Shown here: positions 45,314 to 53,727 of the stretch, piece after piece
Layout of the letters: each line of letters begins with the position of its first letter
Numbering within the stretch: position 1 is the stretch's first letter
Origin: Acidovorax sp. DW039
GTDB taxonomy: Bacteria; Pseudomonadota; Gammaproteobacteria; Burkholderiales; Burkholderiaceae_C
DNA length: 64,000 nucleotides
Assembly: GCF_037101375.1 (NCBI RefSeq)
Contig: NZ_AP029019.1
Span: 1,860,001-1,924,000 of the forward strand
Reading direction: 5' to 3'
The notes under the pieces: model-generated
What the model was told of the DNA's origin: nothing
Databases searched by the model: none
The model's input: the letters and a program-made list of their open reading frames with translations, nothing else
Program-made: the position numbers and the translations under genes

Positions 45314-45370
45314 GCTATCAAAAAATAGCTGCCTGCGCTTGATACATAAGCGCAGGCAGCTATTTTTTAT
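45314..45370. repeat. Dispersed palindromic repeat, copy 5 (perfect), bidirectional terminator
   Basis: Two perfect 21-bp arms (45320-45340 and 45348-45368) surround a 7-base loop. Arm core is TAGCTGCCTGCGCTT and the outer end is a run of A/T, so on either strand the RNA forms a long stem ending in U. It lies between the convergent FlgO-like and flhC genes, 24 bp past the flhC stop, and can terminate both. Confidence 0.92.
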
Positions 45371-45391
45371 CTCATTGATGTCAGTGCAATA

Positions 45392-45940
45392 TCAGTGCAG
45401 CATCAGCGCGCCAGCCGTCTTGCTCTTGCCTGCACGGGCGGGTGGATTGCACAGGCCGCAGGTGAAATGCCGGTTCTCATACAGCTCGGTCACAAACTGA
45501 CCACCGCACTGGCTGCATTTGGTGCGGGTGAGCATGCCTGCGTCCACAAACTTCACCAGACGCCATGCACGGGTGAAAGACAGCAGGGGTTCAATCTCGG
45601 CTGTGGCCACTTGCTCGTTGTACAGACGGTAGGCCTTGGTCAGCAGTTCCACCGAATCCAGATCCACACCTTTGGAGAGGTATTCGTAGATGTTCAGGAA
45701 CAGGGAGCTGTGGATGTTTTCCTGCCAGGTGAGGAACCAGTCGGTAGAAAAGGGCAGTTGGCCCTTGGAGGGCGACTTGCCTGCAATCTCCTTGTACAGG
45801 CGGATGAGGCGCTCGTAGGACAGAGTGGTCTCAGATTCCAGCACCTGCATGCGTGCGCCCATCTGGATGAGCATGGCAGCGCGTTCGATCTGCTTGGATT
45901 CGTTCAGGACGCTTTTGACGGATGCGGCAGGTGTGGACAT
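45392..45940 (-). CDS. flhC: Flagellar transcriptional activator FlhC
   Basis: FlhC and FlhD form the FlhD4C2 master activator of flagellar class II genes. The 182-residue protein has an N-terminal helical region (QIERAAMLIQMGARMQVLES, about residues 16-35) and a C-terminal zinc site with CSQCGG and CGLCNPPARAG (about 142-169). It follows flhD by 48 bp. FlhDC as the motility master regulator is known from enterics and from several betaproteobacteria including Acidovorax. Confidence 0.96.
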   Translation of the reverse strand: MSTPAASVKSVLNESKQIERAAMLIQMGARMQVLESETTLSYERLIRLYKEIAGKSPSKGQLPFSTDWFLTWQENIHSSLFLNIYEYLSKGVDLDSVELLTKAYRLYNEQVATAEIEPLLSFTRAWRLVKFVDAGMLTRTKCSQCGGQFVTELYENRHFTCGLCNPPARAGKSKTAGALMLH

Positions 45941-45988
45941 GGCGGGCTTTCGGGGAATGCAGGGCTGCTGGGGCTGGGCGTGTGAGGC

Positions 45989-46315
45989 TTACAGAACTTC
46001 CGACACGCGGCTGGCCATCAGGATGTTGGCGTGCAAGGTGTTGGTCGCCTCGTTGCCCACCTTCTTGGCGGTGTGGTTGGTCAGCAAGCTCCACACCAGG
46101 TTGTCGTCCACGCGGAAGCTGCAAAGAAGCGTGTTTCTGGAGGCCAGTTTCAGCACTTGGGCGGCTGACAGCGAGGCCAGAATATCGGCAGCCTCTTCGT
46201 TCAATCCCAAGCGGAACACGGCTTCGGCCTTGTCCTGGCGAATCAGGTTCTGGGCCAGCATCAGGTAAGTGAGGTTGGCTTCGCGGATTTCAGCGAGGAT
46301 TTGTTCGTTGGTCAT
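45989..46315 (-). CDS. flhD: Flagellar transcriptional activator FlhD
   Basis: The 108-residue partner of FlhC, matching the usual size. It shows the conserved helical core LTYLMLAQNLIRQDKAEAVF (about residues 15-34) and FRLGLNEEAADILASLSAAQ. FlhD forms the central ring of the complex. First gene of the flhDC operon; about 430 bp of upstream sequence is free of genes, consistent with a heavily regulated promoter. Confidence 0.96.
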   Translation of the reverse strand: MTNEQILAEIREANLTYLMLAQNLIRQDKAEAVFRLGLNEEAADILASLSAAQVLKLASRNTLLCSFRVDDNLVWSLLTNHTAKKVGNEATNTLHANILMASRVSEVL

Positions 46316-46744
46316 GGCGGCTTCCTTTTTCCATTACCGGGTCTTGCGTTGCATGCGGTTGCATGTTTTGCGTGATCCGTTGAAATGGATTGTGAAACCG
46401 GGCCATTCAAAAATTAAGTCCCTGTTTTGCTGTGCTGAATGTCTGGTTTTGACGGGGTGTTTGTAGGAATTTGCCTTACACGCCTACAAGGCTTTGACCT
46501 GCTTTTCCCTGTGTGCAGGTGCTGCAACAAACCGTTTCAACCGTAAAGGCTGTGCAGGAGCCCGACAAATAAATTTTCGGTCGATGGGGCTGCCGGAGAG
46601 TGCAAGTGCAGCCATTTCCACCGTGCCCTTGCGCCATCCGACGTGTTCATGCCGCCTTTTTTGCGGTGTTCTTTGCCATCTTCTTGGGCGATATGCCGCA
46701 AGAGCCTGATCTCAGCACTGTCAGCGCGCTTGGGCTTGCTGGCA
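46316..46744. other. 429-bp upstream region of flhDC
   Basis: No gene seen. It should contain the flhDC promoter on the minus strand and the end of the sulfurtransferase transcript. An inverted repeat at 46461-46489 is listed separately. The AT-rich stretch near 46405-46440 could hold a promoter, but no clear -35/-10 pair was identified. Confidence 0.5.
46461..46489. promoter_or_regulatory. Inverted repeat upstream of flhD, possible operator
   Basis: TTGTAGG and CCTACAA are exact inverted repeats separated by 15 bases, about 146 bp upstream of the flhD start. A second imperfect match (TGTAGG/CCTTACA) lies inside it. Spacing of arms (about two helix turns centre to centre) suits a dimeric regulator, but no regulator can be named. 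Confidence 0.4.
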
Positions 46745-47644
46745 TCAGCCCCGCTCTACCGGGCGGCTAGGGTCGCTGCACCATTCGCTCCAGCTTCCGG
46801 CAAACAGCCCGGTCTGGCCCAGGCCTGCCACTTCCATCGCCAGCACATTGGGCACGGCGCTGACACCGCTTCCGCACTGGTGCACAACGGATTGCGCTGG
46901 GCGGCCTGCGAGCAGCGTTTCAAACTCGGCACGCAGCACCGCCGCAGGCTTGAAGCGTCCATCCGCTCCCAGGTTGTCGCCGAAAGGCCGGTTCAGCGCG
47001 CCGGGGATATGGCCCGCTACGGGGTCAAGGGGCTCCACTTCGCCTCGGTACCGTGGGGCTCCGCGGGCATCCACCACGGTCTGCTGGGGCTGCTGCAGAT
47101 TGCGCAGCACCTCAGTGGCAGTGACCAGACGCCGCAGGGGCGGGTGAAGGGTGAAATTGCTCTGGAAGTGAGAGGGCTCGTCACCCGCAGCGACGGCACC
47201 ACCTGCGGTCTGCCAGGCTTGCAGGCCCCCGTCCAGTACGGCCACGGCCTCGTGTCCTGCCCACTTGAGCATCCACCACAGCCTGCCGCAGTAATTGGCT
47301 CCGTTGCGGTCATACACCACGGCCTGCATGTCGTTGGCAAACCCTACGCTCGACAGCCACATGGCAAACCGTTCGCGGCTGGGCAGGGGGTGTCGGCCTC
47401 CGGATGCGGGCTGGTCAGCCTCTTGCGCGACCAGGGTGCCGTGTGCGCCGGGCGCGCCGTGCTTGGCACTCAGGTTCTTGTCCAGGTCGGCATACACAGC
47501 GCCGGGTATGTGTGCCTGGGCGTAGTGTTGTGCTCCTGCAGAGGGCTGGGTCAGTTCAAAACTGCAGTCGAACACCATGAGCGGTCGGCCGCTTTGCATC
47601 AGCTGCTGCAGTTCTGTCGCTGAAATGAGAGTGGTGTAGGTCAT
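46745..47644 (-). CDS. sseA: Sulfurtransferase (3-mercaptopyruvate type rhodanese)
   Basis: A 299-residue two-domain rhodanese. The N-terminal domain opens with ISATELQQLMQSGRPLMVFD, the C-terminal domain carries the active Cys in HQCGSGVSA (about residue 253). A CGSGV loop is typical of 3-mercaptopyruvate sulfurtransferases (CGSGVT in SseA), while thiosulfate enzymes have CRKGVT; hence the name. It would move sulfur from mercaptopyruvate to a thiol or cyanide acceptor. It lies 69 bp downstream of the EamA transporter gene. Confidence 0.9.
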   Translation of the reverse strand: MTYTTLISATELQQLMQSGRPLMVFDCSFELTQPSAGAQHYAQAHIPGAVYADLDKNLSAKHGAPGAHGTLVAQEADQPASGGRHPLPSRERFAMWLSSVGFANDMQAVVYDRNGANYCGRLWWMLKWAGHEAVAVLDGGLQAWQTAGGAVAAGDEPSHFQSNFTLHPPLRRLVTATEVLRNLQQPQQTVVDARGAPRYRGEVEPLDPVAGHIPGALNRPFGDNLGADGRFKPAAVLRAEFETLLAGRPAQSVVHQCGSGVSAVPNVLAMEVAGLGQTGLFAGSWSEWCSDPSRPVERG

Positions 47645-47713
47645 GTTCAAAACTCCTGCAATGCTGTGTTCGGGCCGCAAACGCTGGGGCAGCCGGGTTT
47701 GTGGGGTGGCAGA

Positions 47714-48625
47714 TCAGTGCTCTTCCGCAGGGCTGTCGGGTGCGGCACGTGCGCGTAGCACCGTGGCCACGATGCCGCTGCCCACAATCAGCACCATGCC
47801 GATCCAGCCCACCCACGGGATCTGGTCGTTGAAGAGCACCACGCTGTAGATCGCTGCGAACACGATGCCTGAGTATTGCAGGTTGGCCACCACCAGCGTG
47901 CCGCGTGAAGTTTTGGCCGTGGCGTAGGCGCGTGTCATGCACAGCTGCCCCCCGGCGGCCAGTATGCCGATGGGCAGCAGCCACAGGGCGGGCCAGCCGG
48001 GCCATTCTGATGCGCCGGTGAACAGCATCGCAATGCCGCCCGCCACTGCAGAGCCCACGGCAAAGTAAAACACGGTGCGCGATTCGGGCTCACCCAGCCG
48101 CGACAGCGCCATCACCTGCATGTAGGCAAACGCAGCCGTCATGCCAGACATCAGCCCGATCAGTCCGGCAAATGCCTGGTTCTGGTCCAGACTGGGGCGC
48201 AGCATCATCACCACGCCTACGAAGCCGGTCAGCACCGTGACCACCAGCGAACCTTGAAACGCAGGTCGGGGCGTTGCCGCGGAGGGACGCCATGCAATCA
48301 GCGCACCACCCACCAAAAAGGCGGCAATCCACACACTGCTCATGTAGTTGAGCGTCATGGCGGTGGCTAGCGGCAGTTGGCCAATGGCGTAGAACCAAGC
48401 CCCCAGCGAGGCTACGCCGACCAGGCTGCGCCATGCATGCATGCCGGGGTAGCGGGTTGCCAGTGAAACACCTTGTGTGCGCGTGAGCAGCCAGAGAATG
48501 GCAATACCGATGAAGCCGCGGTAGCACACCAGCTCGGCCGCATTGAAGTGGGCCGACGCCATCTTGACGCACACCCCCATGCTGGCAAACAGAAAAGCCG
48601 CCAACACCATCCAGAGGGCTTGCAT
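47714..48625 (-). CDS. EamA/DMT-family transporter
   Basis: A 303-residue inner-membrane protein with ten hydrophobic helices in two repeated halves (EamA domains at about residues 4-135 and 150-285), the drug/metabolite transporter layout. YRGFIGIAILWLL (about 35-47) is typical. These proteins export or import metabolites; no substrate is evident. It has a palindromic repeat upstream and the sulfurtransferase gene downstream on the same strand. Confidence 0.92.
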   Translation of the reverse strand: MQALWMVLAAFLFASMGVCVKMASAHFNAAELVCYRGFIGIAILWLLTRTQGVSLATRYPGMHAWRSLVGVASLGAWFYAIGQLPLATAMTLNYMSSVWIAAFLVGGALIAWRPSAATPRPAFQGSLVVTVLTGFVGVVMMLRPSLDQNQAFAGLIGLMSGMTAAFAYMQVMALSRLGEPESRTVFYFAVGSAVAGGIAMLFTGASEWPGWPALWLLPIGILAAGGQLCMTRAYATAKTSRGTLVVANLQYSGIVFAAIYSVVLFNDQIPWVGWIGMVLIVGSGIVATVLRARAAPDSPAEEH

Positions 48626-48656
48626 GGAATGTGAAACCTGTTGAGTAGGGTTGAAA

Positions 48657-48705
48657 TAAAAATAGCTGCCAGCGCAGGAATGACTTGCGCTGGCAGCTAT
48701 TCTAA
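48657..48705. repeat. Dispersed palindromic repeat, copy 6
   Basis: Two perfect 16-bp arms (AATAGCTGCCAGCGCA at 48661-48676 and its complement at 48686-48701) around a 9-base loop. It lies between the Rieske oxygenase gene end and the EamA gene start, both minus strand, and may terminate the oxygenase transcript. Confidence 0.88.
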
Positions 48706-48785
48706 TGAGAGCAAATTTGCAGCGTCTGGTCTATTGGCGCTGTTTTGCCATCGTATTCGGAGCTTTGTAGGCCTGGTCGGCTGTC

Positions 48786-49925
48786 TCAACCCTTGGGGCA
48801 GGCATCGCCCATGGTCTGGCGATACCACTCATGGAAGTGCTGCATGCCGTCTTCCATGGGGCTCTGGTAGGGGCCCACCTCGTTGTCACCACGCTCGAAA
48901 AGGGCTTTGCGGCCCGCATCCATGCGCTCGCCAATCTCGTCGTCTTCGATGCAGGTTTCCATGTAGGCGGCCTTTTGCGCCTCCACGAATTCGCGCTCGA
49001 AGGCCGCGATCTCTTCAGGGTAGTAGAACTCCACCATGTTCAGCGTCTTGGTCGTGCTGATGGGGTGCAGCGTGGACACCGTGAGCACGTGGGGGTACCA
49101 CTCGATCATGATGTGCGGGTACAGCGTGAGCCAGATCGCGCCATGCTTGGGCGGCTCTCCGTTGCGGTAGGCCAGCAAGGCTTCGTGCCAGCGCTCGTAC
49201 ACGGGGCTGCCTGCCTTGCCCAGCCGGTTGGCTACGCCTACGGTCTGCACCGAGTAGTTCTTGCCAAACTCCCAGCGCAGGTCGTCGCAGGTGACAAAGC
49301 TGCCAAGGCCTGGGTGGAAAGGCCCGACGTGGTAGTCCTCGAGATAGACCTCGATGAAGGTCTTCCAGTTGTAGTTGCACTCGTGCAATTCCACATGGTC
49401 CAGCACGTAGCCTTCAAAGTCCAGATCAGCGCGCGGGCCCATCTGTGCCAAGTCTGCTGCCACGTCGTAGCCGTTGTCCTCAAACAGCAGACCATTCCAC
49501 TCGCGCAACTTGTAGTTGTTGAGGTTCAGGCAGGGGTCGTGTGCGAAGTGGGGCGCTCCCAGCAACTCGCCCTTGGGGCTGTAGGTCCACCGGTGCAGCG
49601 GGCAGACGATGTTGCCCCCGGCATGGCCCTTGCCCTGGCCTTGCAGCGAACCCTTGCCCTTGAGCATGATGGCCTGGCGATGCCGGCAGATGTTGGATAC
49701 GAGCTCCACCCCGCCCTGGGCATTGCGTACCAAGGCACGGCCTTCGCCTTCCTGGGGCAGGGCGTAGTAGTCGCCCGCGTTGGGTACAGAGAGTTGGTGC
49801 CCCACATAGCGGGGCCCGCGCTGGAAGATGGTCTCCAGCTCGCGCTGGAACAGCGCTTCGTCAAAGTAGCTTGAAACTGGTAGTTGGCTTGCAGCCTGCT
49901 GCAGTTGAAGACTTAAATCAGACAT
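48786..49925 (-). CDS. Aromatic ring-hydroxylating-type Rieske oxygenase, alpha subunit
   Basis: A 379-residue Rieske non-heme iron oxygenase. The 2Fe-2S ligands are Cys-His in NICRHRQ (about residues 79-85) and Cys-His in IVCPLHRW (about 106-113). The mononuclear iron site is in EVYLEDYHVGPFHPGLGS (about 191-208), with two His four and more residues apart as expected. The proteins most like this size include choline-, carnitine- and ring-hydroxylating oxygenases; no beta subunit or reductase is adjacent (a ferredoxin-reductase fusion lies 39 kb away). Substrate unknown. It is divergent from xseB. Confidence 0.92.
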   Translation of the reverse strand: MSDLSLQLQQAASQLPVSSYFDEALFQRELETIFQRGPRYVGHQLSVPNAGDYYALPQEGEGRALVRNAQGGVELVSNICRHRQAIMLKGKGSLQGQGKGHAGGNIVCPLHRWTYSPKGELLGAPHFAHDPCLNLNNYKLREWNGLLFEDNGYDVAADLAQMGPRADLDFEGYVLDHVELHECNYNWKTFIEVYLEDYHVGPFHPGLGSFVTCDDLRWEFGKNYSVQTVGVANRLGKAGSPVYERWHEALLAYRNGEPPKHGAIWLTLYPHIMIEWYPHVLTVSTLHPISTTKTLNMVEFYYPEEIAAFEREFVEAQKAAYMETCIEDDEIGERMDAGRKALFERGDNEVGPYQSPMEDGMQHFHEWYRQTMGDACPKG

Positions 49926-50230
49926 GGGTGACCTGACCTAAAGACTCCCCACAGGGAGGTGCGCTGGGGCGCATGAAAAAACGAAACCGGCCGAGCAAAG
50001 TACCCACAGCCGGTTCGACGAAAGAATGGGATTATAGATGGTGGGGTTATTCCCGCACCCCCCTTACGTGTATTGAGAATTGATCGAAAGCAGACTTTGT
50101 CCAGTTTGCAAGCTCAAGGGATGGACCCGGTCTGGCCGAGTCAACGTCCGCTGACAGGCAAATGACTTAGCAGATCAAGGGGTGCGCCTAAAATCTCGCG
50201 TTTTAATCTGCGCCCGCCGCTCCTTCGCCC
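49926..50230. other. 305-bp divergent promoter region of the Rieske gene and xseB
   Basis: It should contain both promoters. TAAAAT at 50189-50194, 37 bp before xseB, is a possible -10, but no good -35 stands at 16-18 bp. A short self-complementary stretch (ACCGGC...GCCGGT) lies near 49986-50012. No gene seen. Confidence 0.5.
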
Positions 50231-50473
50231 ATGCCCAAGGCTTCCCCGAAAACAGACACTCCCGATGAACCAGTGAGCTACGAAGCCGCACTGGAAGAGC
50301 TGGAGCAACTGGTTGGCCGCATTGAATCGGGGCAGATGCCCCTGGACCAGATGCTGGCAGGCTACCAGCGTGGCGCGGCGCTGCTCGCCTTTTGCCGCAA
50401 GCGGCTGGATGCCGTACAGGACCAGATCAAGATTCTGGATGAAGGCACTTTGCAGACATGGGGGCAGGAATGA
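50231..50473 (+). CDS. xseB: Exodeoxyribonuclease VII small subunit
   Basis: An 80-residue helical protein that, with XseA, degrades single-stranded DNA. It has the family core [20 protein letters not shown] (about residues 14-33), [12 protein letters not shown] and [15 protein letters not shown]. Its stop overlaps the start of ispA (ATGA), the common xseB-ispA-dxs order in proteobacteria. xseA is not in the window. Confidence 0.96.
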   Translation: MPKASPKTDTPDEPVSYEAALEELEQLVGRIESGQMPLDQMLAGYQRGAALLAFCRKRLDAVQDQIKILDEGTLQTWGQE

Positions 50474-51432
50474 ACGCCATTCTGTCTTCGGATACTTCGA
50501 TGAACGGTGCATGGGATCTGTCCGCCTGGAGCCGTGAACACCTCGACCGCGTTGAACAAGCCTTGTCGCGCTGGGTGGGGCTGGACGCCCCCGCCGGTCT
50601 GGGCGATGCCATGCGCTATGCCGTGCTGGATGGCGGCAAGCGCCTTCGCCCCTTGCTCGTCATGGCCGCTTACGGGGCTGCACTGAGCGCCGCTGACCGC
50701 TCCCTTAGCCCCGAGCAGCGTGCCGGTGCAAACGATGCGGCCTTGCGTGCGGCCTGTGCGGTGGAGCTGATCCACGCCTACTCGCTGGTTCACGACGATA
50801 TGCCTTGTATGGACAACGACGTGCTGCGCCGGGGCAAACCCACCGTGCACGTCAAGTTCGGAGAAGCCCAGGCGCTGCTGGCGGGTGATGCCTTGCAGGC
50901 CTTTGCCTTTGAGTTGCTGACGCCCGATTGCGAAAATATTTCCCCACTGGTGCAGGCCACCCTGTGCCGCCAGTTGGCCCACGCAGCGGGCTCTGCGGGC
51001 ATGGCGGGCGGGCAGGCGATTGACCTGGCCAGCGTGGGGTTGGCACTGACCGAAGATCAGCTACGGCAGATGCACCGCCTGAAGACGGGAGCCCTGCTGG
51101 AGGGCAGCGTGCTGATGGGGGCGACCTGCGCTGGCGTGCAGCCTCAGGCGCGCGCGGCCTTGCAGGCCTACGGAGCCACCGTGGGGCTGGCTTTCCAGGT
51201 GGTGGACGATATTCTGGACGTCATTGCCGACTCTGCCACCTTGGGCAAGACGGCGGGCAAGGACGCCGCTTGCGACAAGCCCACCTATGTCTCGCTGCTG
51301 GGGTTGGAGCCTGCACAGGCCTATGCGAAAAGCTTGCTGGCGCAGGCCCATGCAGCCCTGGCCTCCAGCGGTTTGCCTGATACCCGTGCCCTGGCGGGCT
51401 TGGCCGATATGGTGGTCAGCCGTTCGCATTGA
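50470..51432 (+). CDS. ispA: Polyprenyl (farnesyl/geranylgeranyl) diphosphate synthase
   Basis: IspA condenses isopentenyl diphosphate with dimethylallyl and geranyl diphosphate to form farnesyl diphosphate. The 320-residue enzyme has both Asp-rich motifs: [13 protein letters not shown] (about residues 100-112, with DDxxxxD spacing of bacterial FPP synthases) and [10 protein letters not shown] (about 243-252). GGKRLRPLL (about 55-63) binds the substrate diphosphate. The ATG at 50470 overlaps the xseB stop, with GGCAGG just upstream. dxs follows 123 bp later on the same strand. Confidence 0.96.
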   Translation: MNAILSSDTSMNGAWDLSAWSREHLDRVEQALSRWVGLDAPAGLGDAMRYAVLDGGKRLRPLLVMAAYGAALSAADRSLSPEQRAGANDAALRAACAVELIHAYSLVHDDMPCMDNDVLRRGKPTVHVKFGEAQALLAGDALQAFAFELLTPDCENISPLVQATLCRQLAHAAGSAGMAGGQAIDLASVGLALTEDQLRQMHRLKTGALLEGSVLMGATCAGVQPQARAALQAYGATVGLAFQVVDDILDVIADSATLGKTAGKDAACDKPTYVSLLGLEPAQAYAKSLLAQAHAALASSGLPDTRALAGLADMVVSRSH

Positions 51433-51500
51433 GGCCGCTTTGCGGTGGGTTGATGTGACGGCGTCGTTCGCTGCGGCCCTTGTTATCGATATATGTGTTG

Positions 51501-51553
51501 AAACAGCCTCCTGCGCTTGACTAGAAAGCGCAGGCAGCTATCAAAAGAATAGT
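51501..51553. repeat. Dispersed palindromic repeat, copy 7, forming the dxs leader
   Basis: Contains CCTGCGCTTGACTAG and AAAGCGCAGGCAGCTATC, then CAAAAGAATAG. It runs to within 3 bp of the dxs start codon, so the ribosome-binding region of dxs is made of repeat sequence; no AGGAG-like site is present. Confidence 0.85.
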
Positions 51554-51555
51554 AA

Positions 51556-53442
51556 ATGGCCACGAATTCCTTTCCCCTGCTGCAAACCATCAACGATCCG
51601 GCAGATGTGCGCAAGCTCTCAAGAGCTGACCTGAAGGTGCTGGCCACTGAGCTGCGTGGCTTCGTGCTGGAAAGCGTTTCCCAAACGGGCGGGCACCTCA
51701 GCTCCAACCTGGGTACCGTGGAACTCACGATTGCCCTGCACCATGTGTTCCACACGCCGGACGACCGCCTGGTGTGGGATGTGGGCCACCAGACTTATCC
51801 GCACAAGATCCTGACGGGTCGGCGTGACCGCATGCCCACCCTGCGCCAGCTCGGCGGGCTCTCGGGGTTTCCTCAGCGTGCTGAAAGCCCTTACGACACT
51901 TTTGGCACTGCGCACTCCAGCACCAGCATCTCTGCGGCACTGGGCATGGCCCTTGCGTCCCAGCGCAAAGGGGAAGACCGCCACGCCGTTGCCATCATTG
52001 GTGACGGAGCCATGACCGCAGGGATGGCGTTTGAGGCGCTGAACAACGCGGGGGTGACTGACACCAACCTGCTGGTGATCCTGAACGACAACGACATGAG
52101 CATCAGCCCGCCCGTGGGTGCGCTGAACCGGTATCTGGCTCAACTGATGAGCGGGCAGTTCTATGCCAAGGCCCGCGATGTGGGCAAGAGTGTGCTCAAA
52201 AACGCGCCCCCGCTGCTGGAGCTGGCCAAGCGCCTGGAGCAGCAGGCCAAGGGCATGGTGGTGCCTGCCACGCTGTTTGAAAAGTTTGGCTTCAACTACA
52301 TCGGCCCCATCGACGGGCATGACCTGGATTCGCTCATCCCGACGCTGGAGAACATCAAGAGCCTCAAGGGCCCGCAGTTCCTGCACGTGGTCACCAAAAA
52401 GGGCCAGGGCTACAAGCTGGCAGAGGCGGACCCCGTGGCCTATCACGGCCCCGGCAAGTTTGATCCGGCCGTGGGGCTGGTCAAGGCTGCGGGCGTGCCC
52501 AAGCAGACCTTCACGCAGGTGTTCGGCCAATGGCTGTGCGACATGGCTGCGCAGGACGAGCGGCTGGTCGGCATCACGCCTGCCATGCGCGAAGGCTCGG
52601 GCATGGTGGAGTTTGAAAAGCGCTTTCCCACCCGGTATTACGACGTGGGTATTGCCGAGCAGCATGCGGTGACGTTCGCGGCGGGCATGGCCTGCGAAGG
52701 CGTGAAGCCGGTGGTGGCCATCTATTCCACCTTTTTGCAGCGCGCCTACGACCAGCTCATCCACGACGTGGCCTTGCAGAACCTGCCCGTGGTCTTCGCC
52801 CTGGACCGTGCCGGGCTGGTGGGGGCAGATGGTGCTACGCACGCGGGTGCCTACGACATTCCGTTTGTACGCTGCATTCCCAATATGAGCATGGCCTGCC
52901 CGGCGGACGAGCGTGAAACACGCCAGCTCCTGTCTACGGCATTTGAGCAGAACCACCCCGTGGCAGTGCGCTACCCACGCGGCAGTGGCGCTGGCGTAAC
53001 ACCCCTGCCCACGCTGGAAGGGTTGCCTTTTGGCAAGGGCGAAATCCGGCGTGAGCGCACAGGTGGGGCCACAGGGCAGGACAACAAGCCCCGCATCGCC
53101 ATCCTCGCGTTTGGCACCTTGCTTTACCCCGCGCTGCAGGCTGCCGAAGTGCTCGACGCCACGGTTGCCAACATGCGCTGGGCCAAGCCGCTGGATGTGG
53201 AACTGCTGCTGGACATCGCGTCTCGCCACGACGCGCTTGTGACGCTGGAAGAGGGAGCCATCATGGGCGGCGCGGGCAGTGCCGTGACTGAGGCGCTGCA
53301 CGCTGCAGGCGTCACTCTGCCCGTGCTTCAGCTCGGGCTGCCCGATGTCTTTATTGAGCATGGTGACCCCGCCAAATTGCTCTCGTTGCAGGGACTGGAT
53401 GCTGAAGGGATTCAGGCCGCTATTTCCAAGCGGTTTCTCTGA
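51556..53442 (+). CDS. dxs: 1-deoxy-D-xylulose-5-phosphate synthase
   Basis: Dxs condenses pyruvate and glyceraldehyde 3-phosphate, the first step of the MEP isoprenoid pathway, using thiamine diphosphate. The 628-residue protein has [16 protein letters not shown] (about residues 76-91), the ThDP motif [16 protein letters not shown] (about 151-166, ending with the Asn-Asp region NDNDMSI) and the transketolase pyrimidine domain with [15 protein letters not shown] (about 417-431). It is functionally linked to ispA upstream. The start at 51556 gives the standard length. Confidence 0.97.
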   Translation: MATNSFPLLQTINDPADVRKLSRADLKVLATELRGFVLESVSQTGGHLSSNLGTVELTIALHHVFHTPDDRLVWDVGHQTYPHKILTGRRDRMPTLRQLGGLSGFPQRAESPYDTFGTAHSSTSISAALGMALASQRKGEDRHAVAIIGDGAMTAGMAFEALNNAGVTDTNLLVILNDNDMSISPPVGALNRYLAQLMSGQFYAKARDVGKSVLKNAPPLLELAKRLEQQAKGMVVPATLFEKFGFNYIGPIDGHDLDSLIPTLENIKSLKGPQFLHVVTKKGQGYKLAEADPVAYHGPGKFDPAVGLVKAAGVPKQTFTQVFGQWLCDMAAQDERLVGITPAMREGSGMVEFEKRFPTRYYDVGIAEQHAVTFAAGMACEGVKPVVAIYSTFLQRAYDQLIHDVALQNLPVVFALDRAGLVGADGATHAGAYDIPFVRCIPNMSMACPADERETRQLLSTAFEQNHPVAVRYPRGSGAGVTPLPTLEGLPFGKGEIRRERTGGATGQDNKPRIAILAFGTLLYPALQAAEVLDATVANMRWAKPLDVELLLDIASRHDALVTLEEGAIMGGAGSAVTEALHAAGVTLPVLQLGLPDVFIEHGDPAKLLSLQGLDAEGIQAAISKRFL

Positions 53443-53464
53443 ACCTGAAACTTGCTGTTTGTGA

Positions 53465-53496
53465 TGCCGTGGTGCGTTGAGTGCCACGGCATTTTT
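53465..53496 (+). terminator. Rho-independent terminator of dxs
   Basis: An 8-bp stem (TGCCGTGG with CCACGGCA), 11-base loop, followed by TTTTT, 22 bp after the dxs stop. Confidence 0.85.
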
Positions 53497-53727
53497 CATG
53501 GCGGAACAAGGTGTCTGGCGCGTGCTGTGGGATGCCCTGCATGGTGGATGCGATGCATGCTTGCAGAAGCCTGAATTCGTCATACAACACAGGCTTTTTC
53601 GCGGGAAAACCCCCAAGGGTGGGGGTGGGCATATTCCTACAATGGGTCCGGCTGAAACAAGTCCTCGGCACAGCTGCGTACAACGCAGGGGTGCTGGGTT
53701 TTGCAATCAAATATCGGAGAGAACCTC

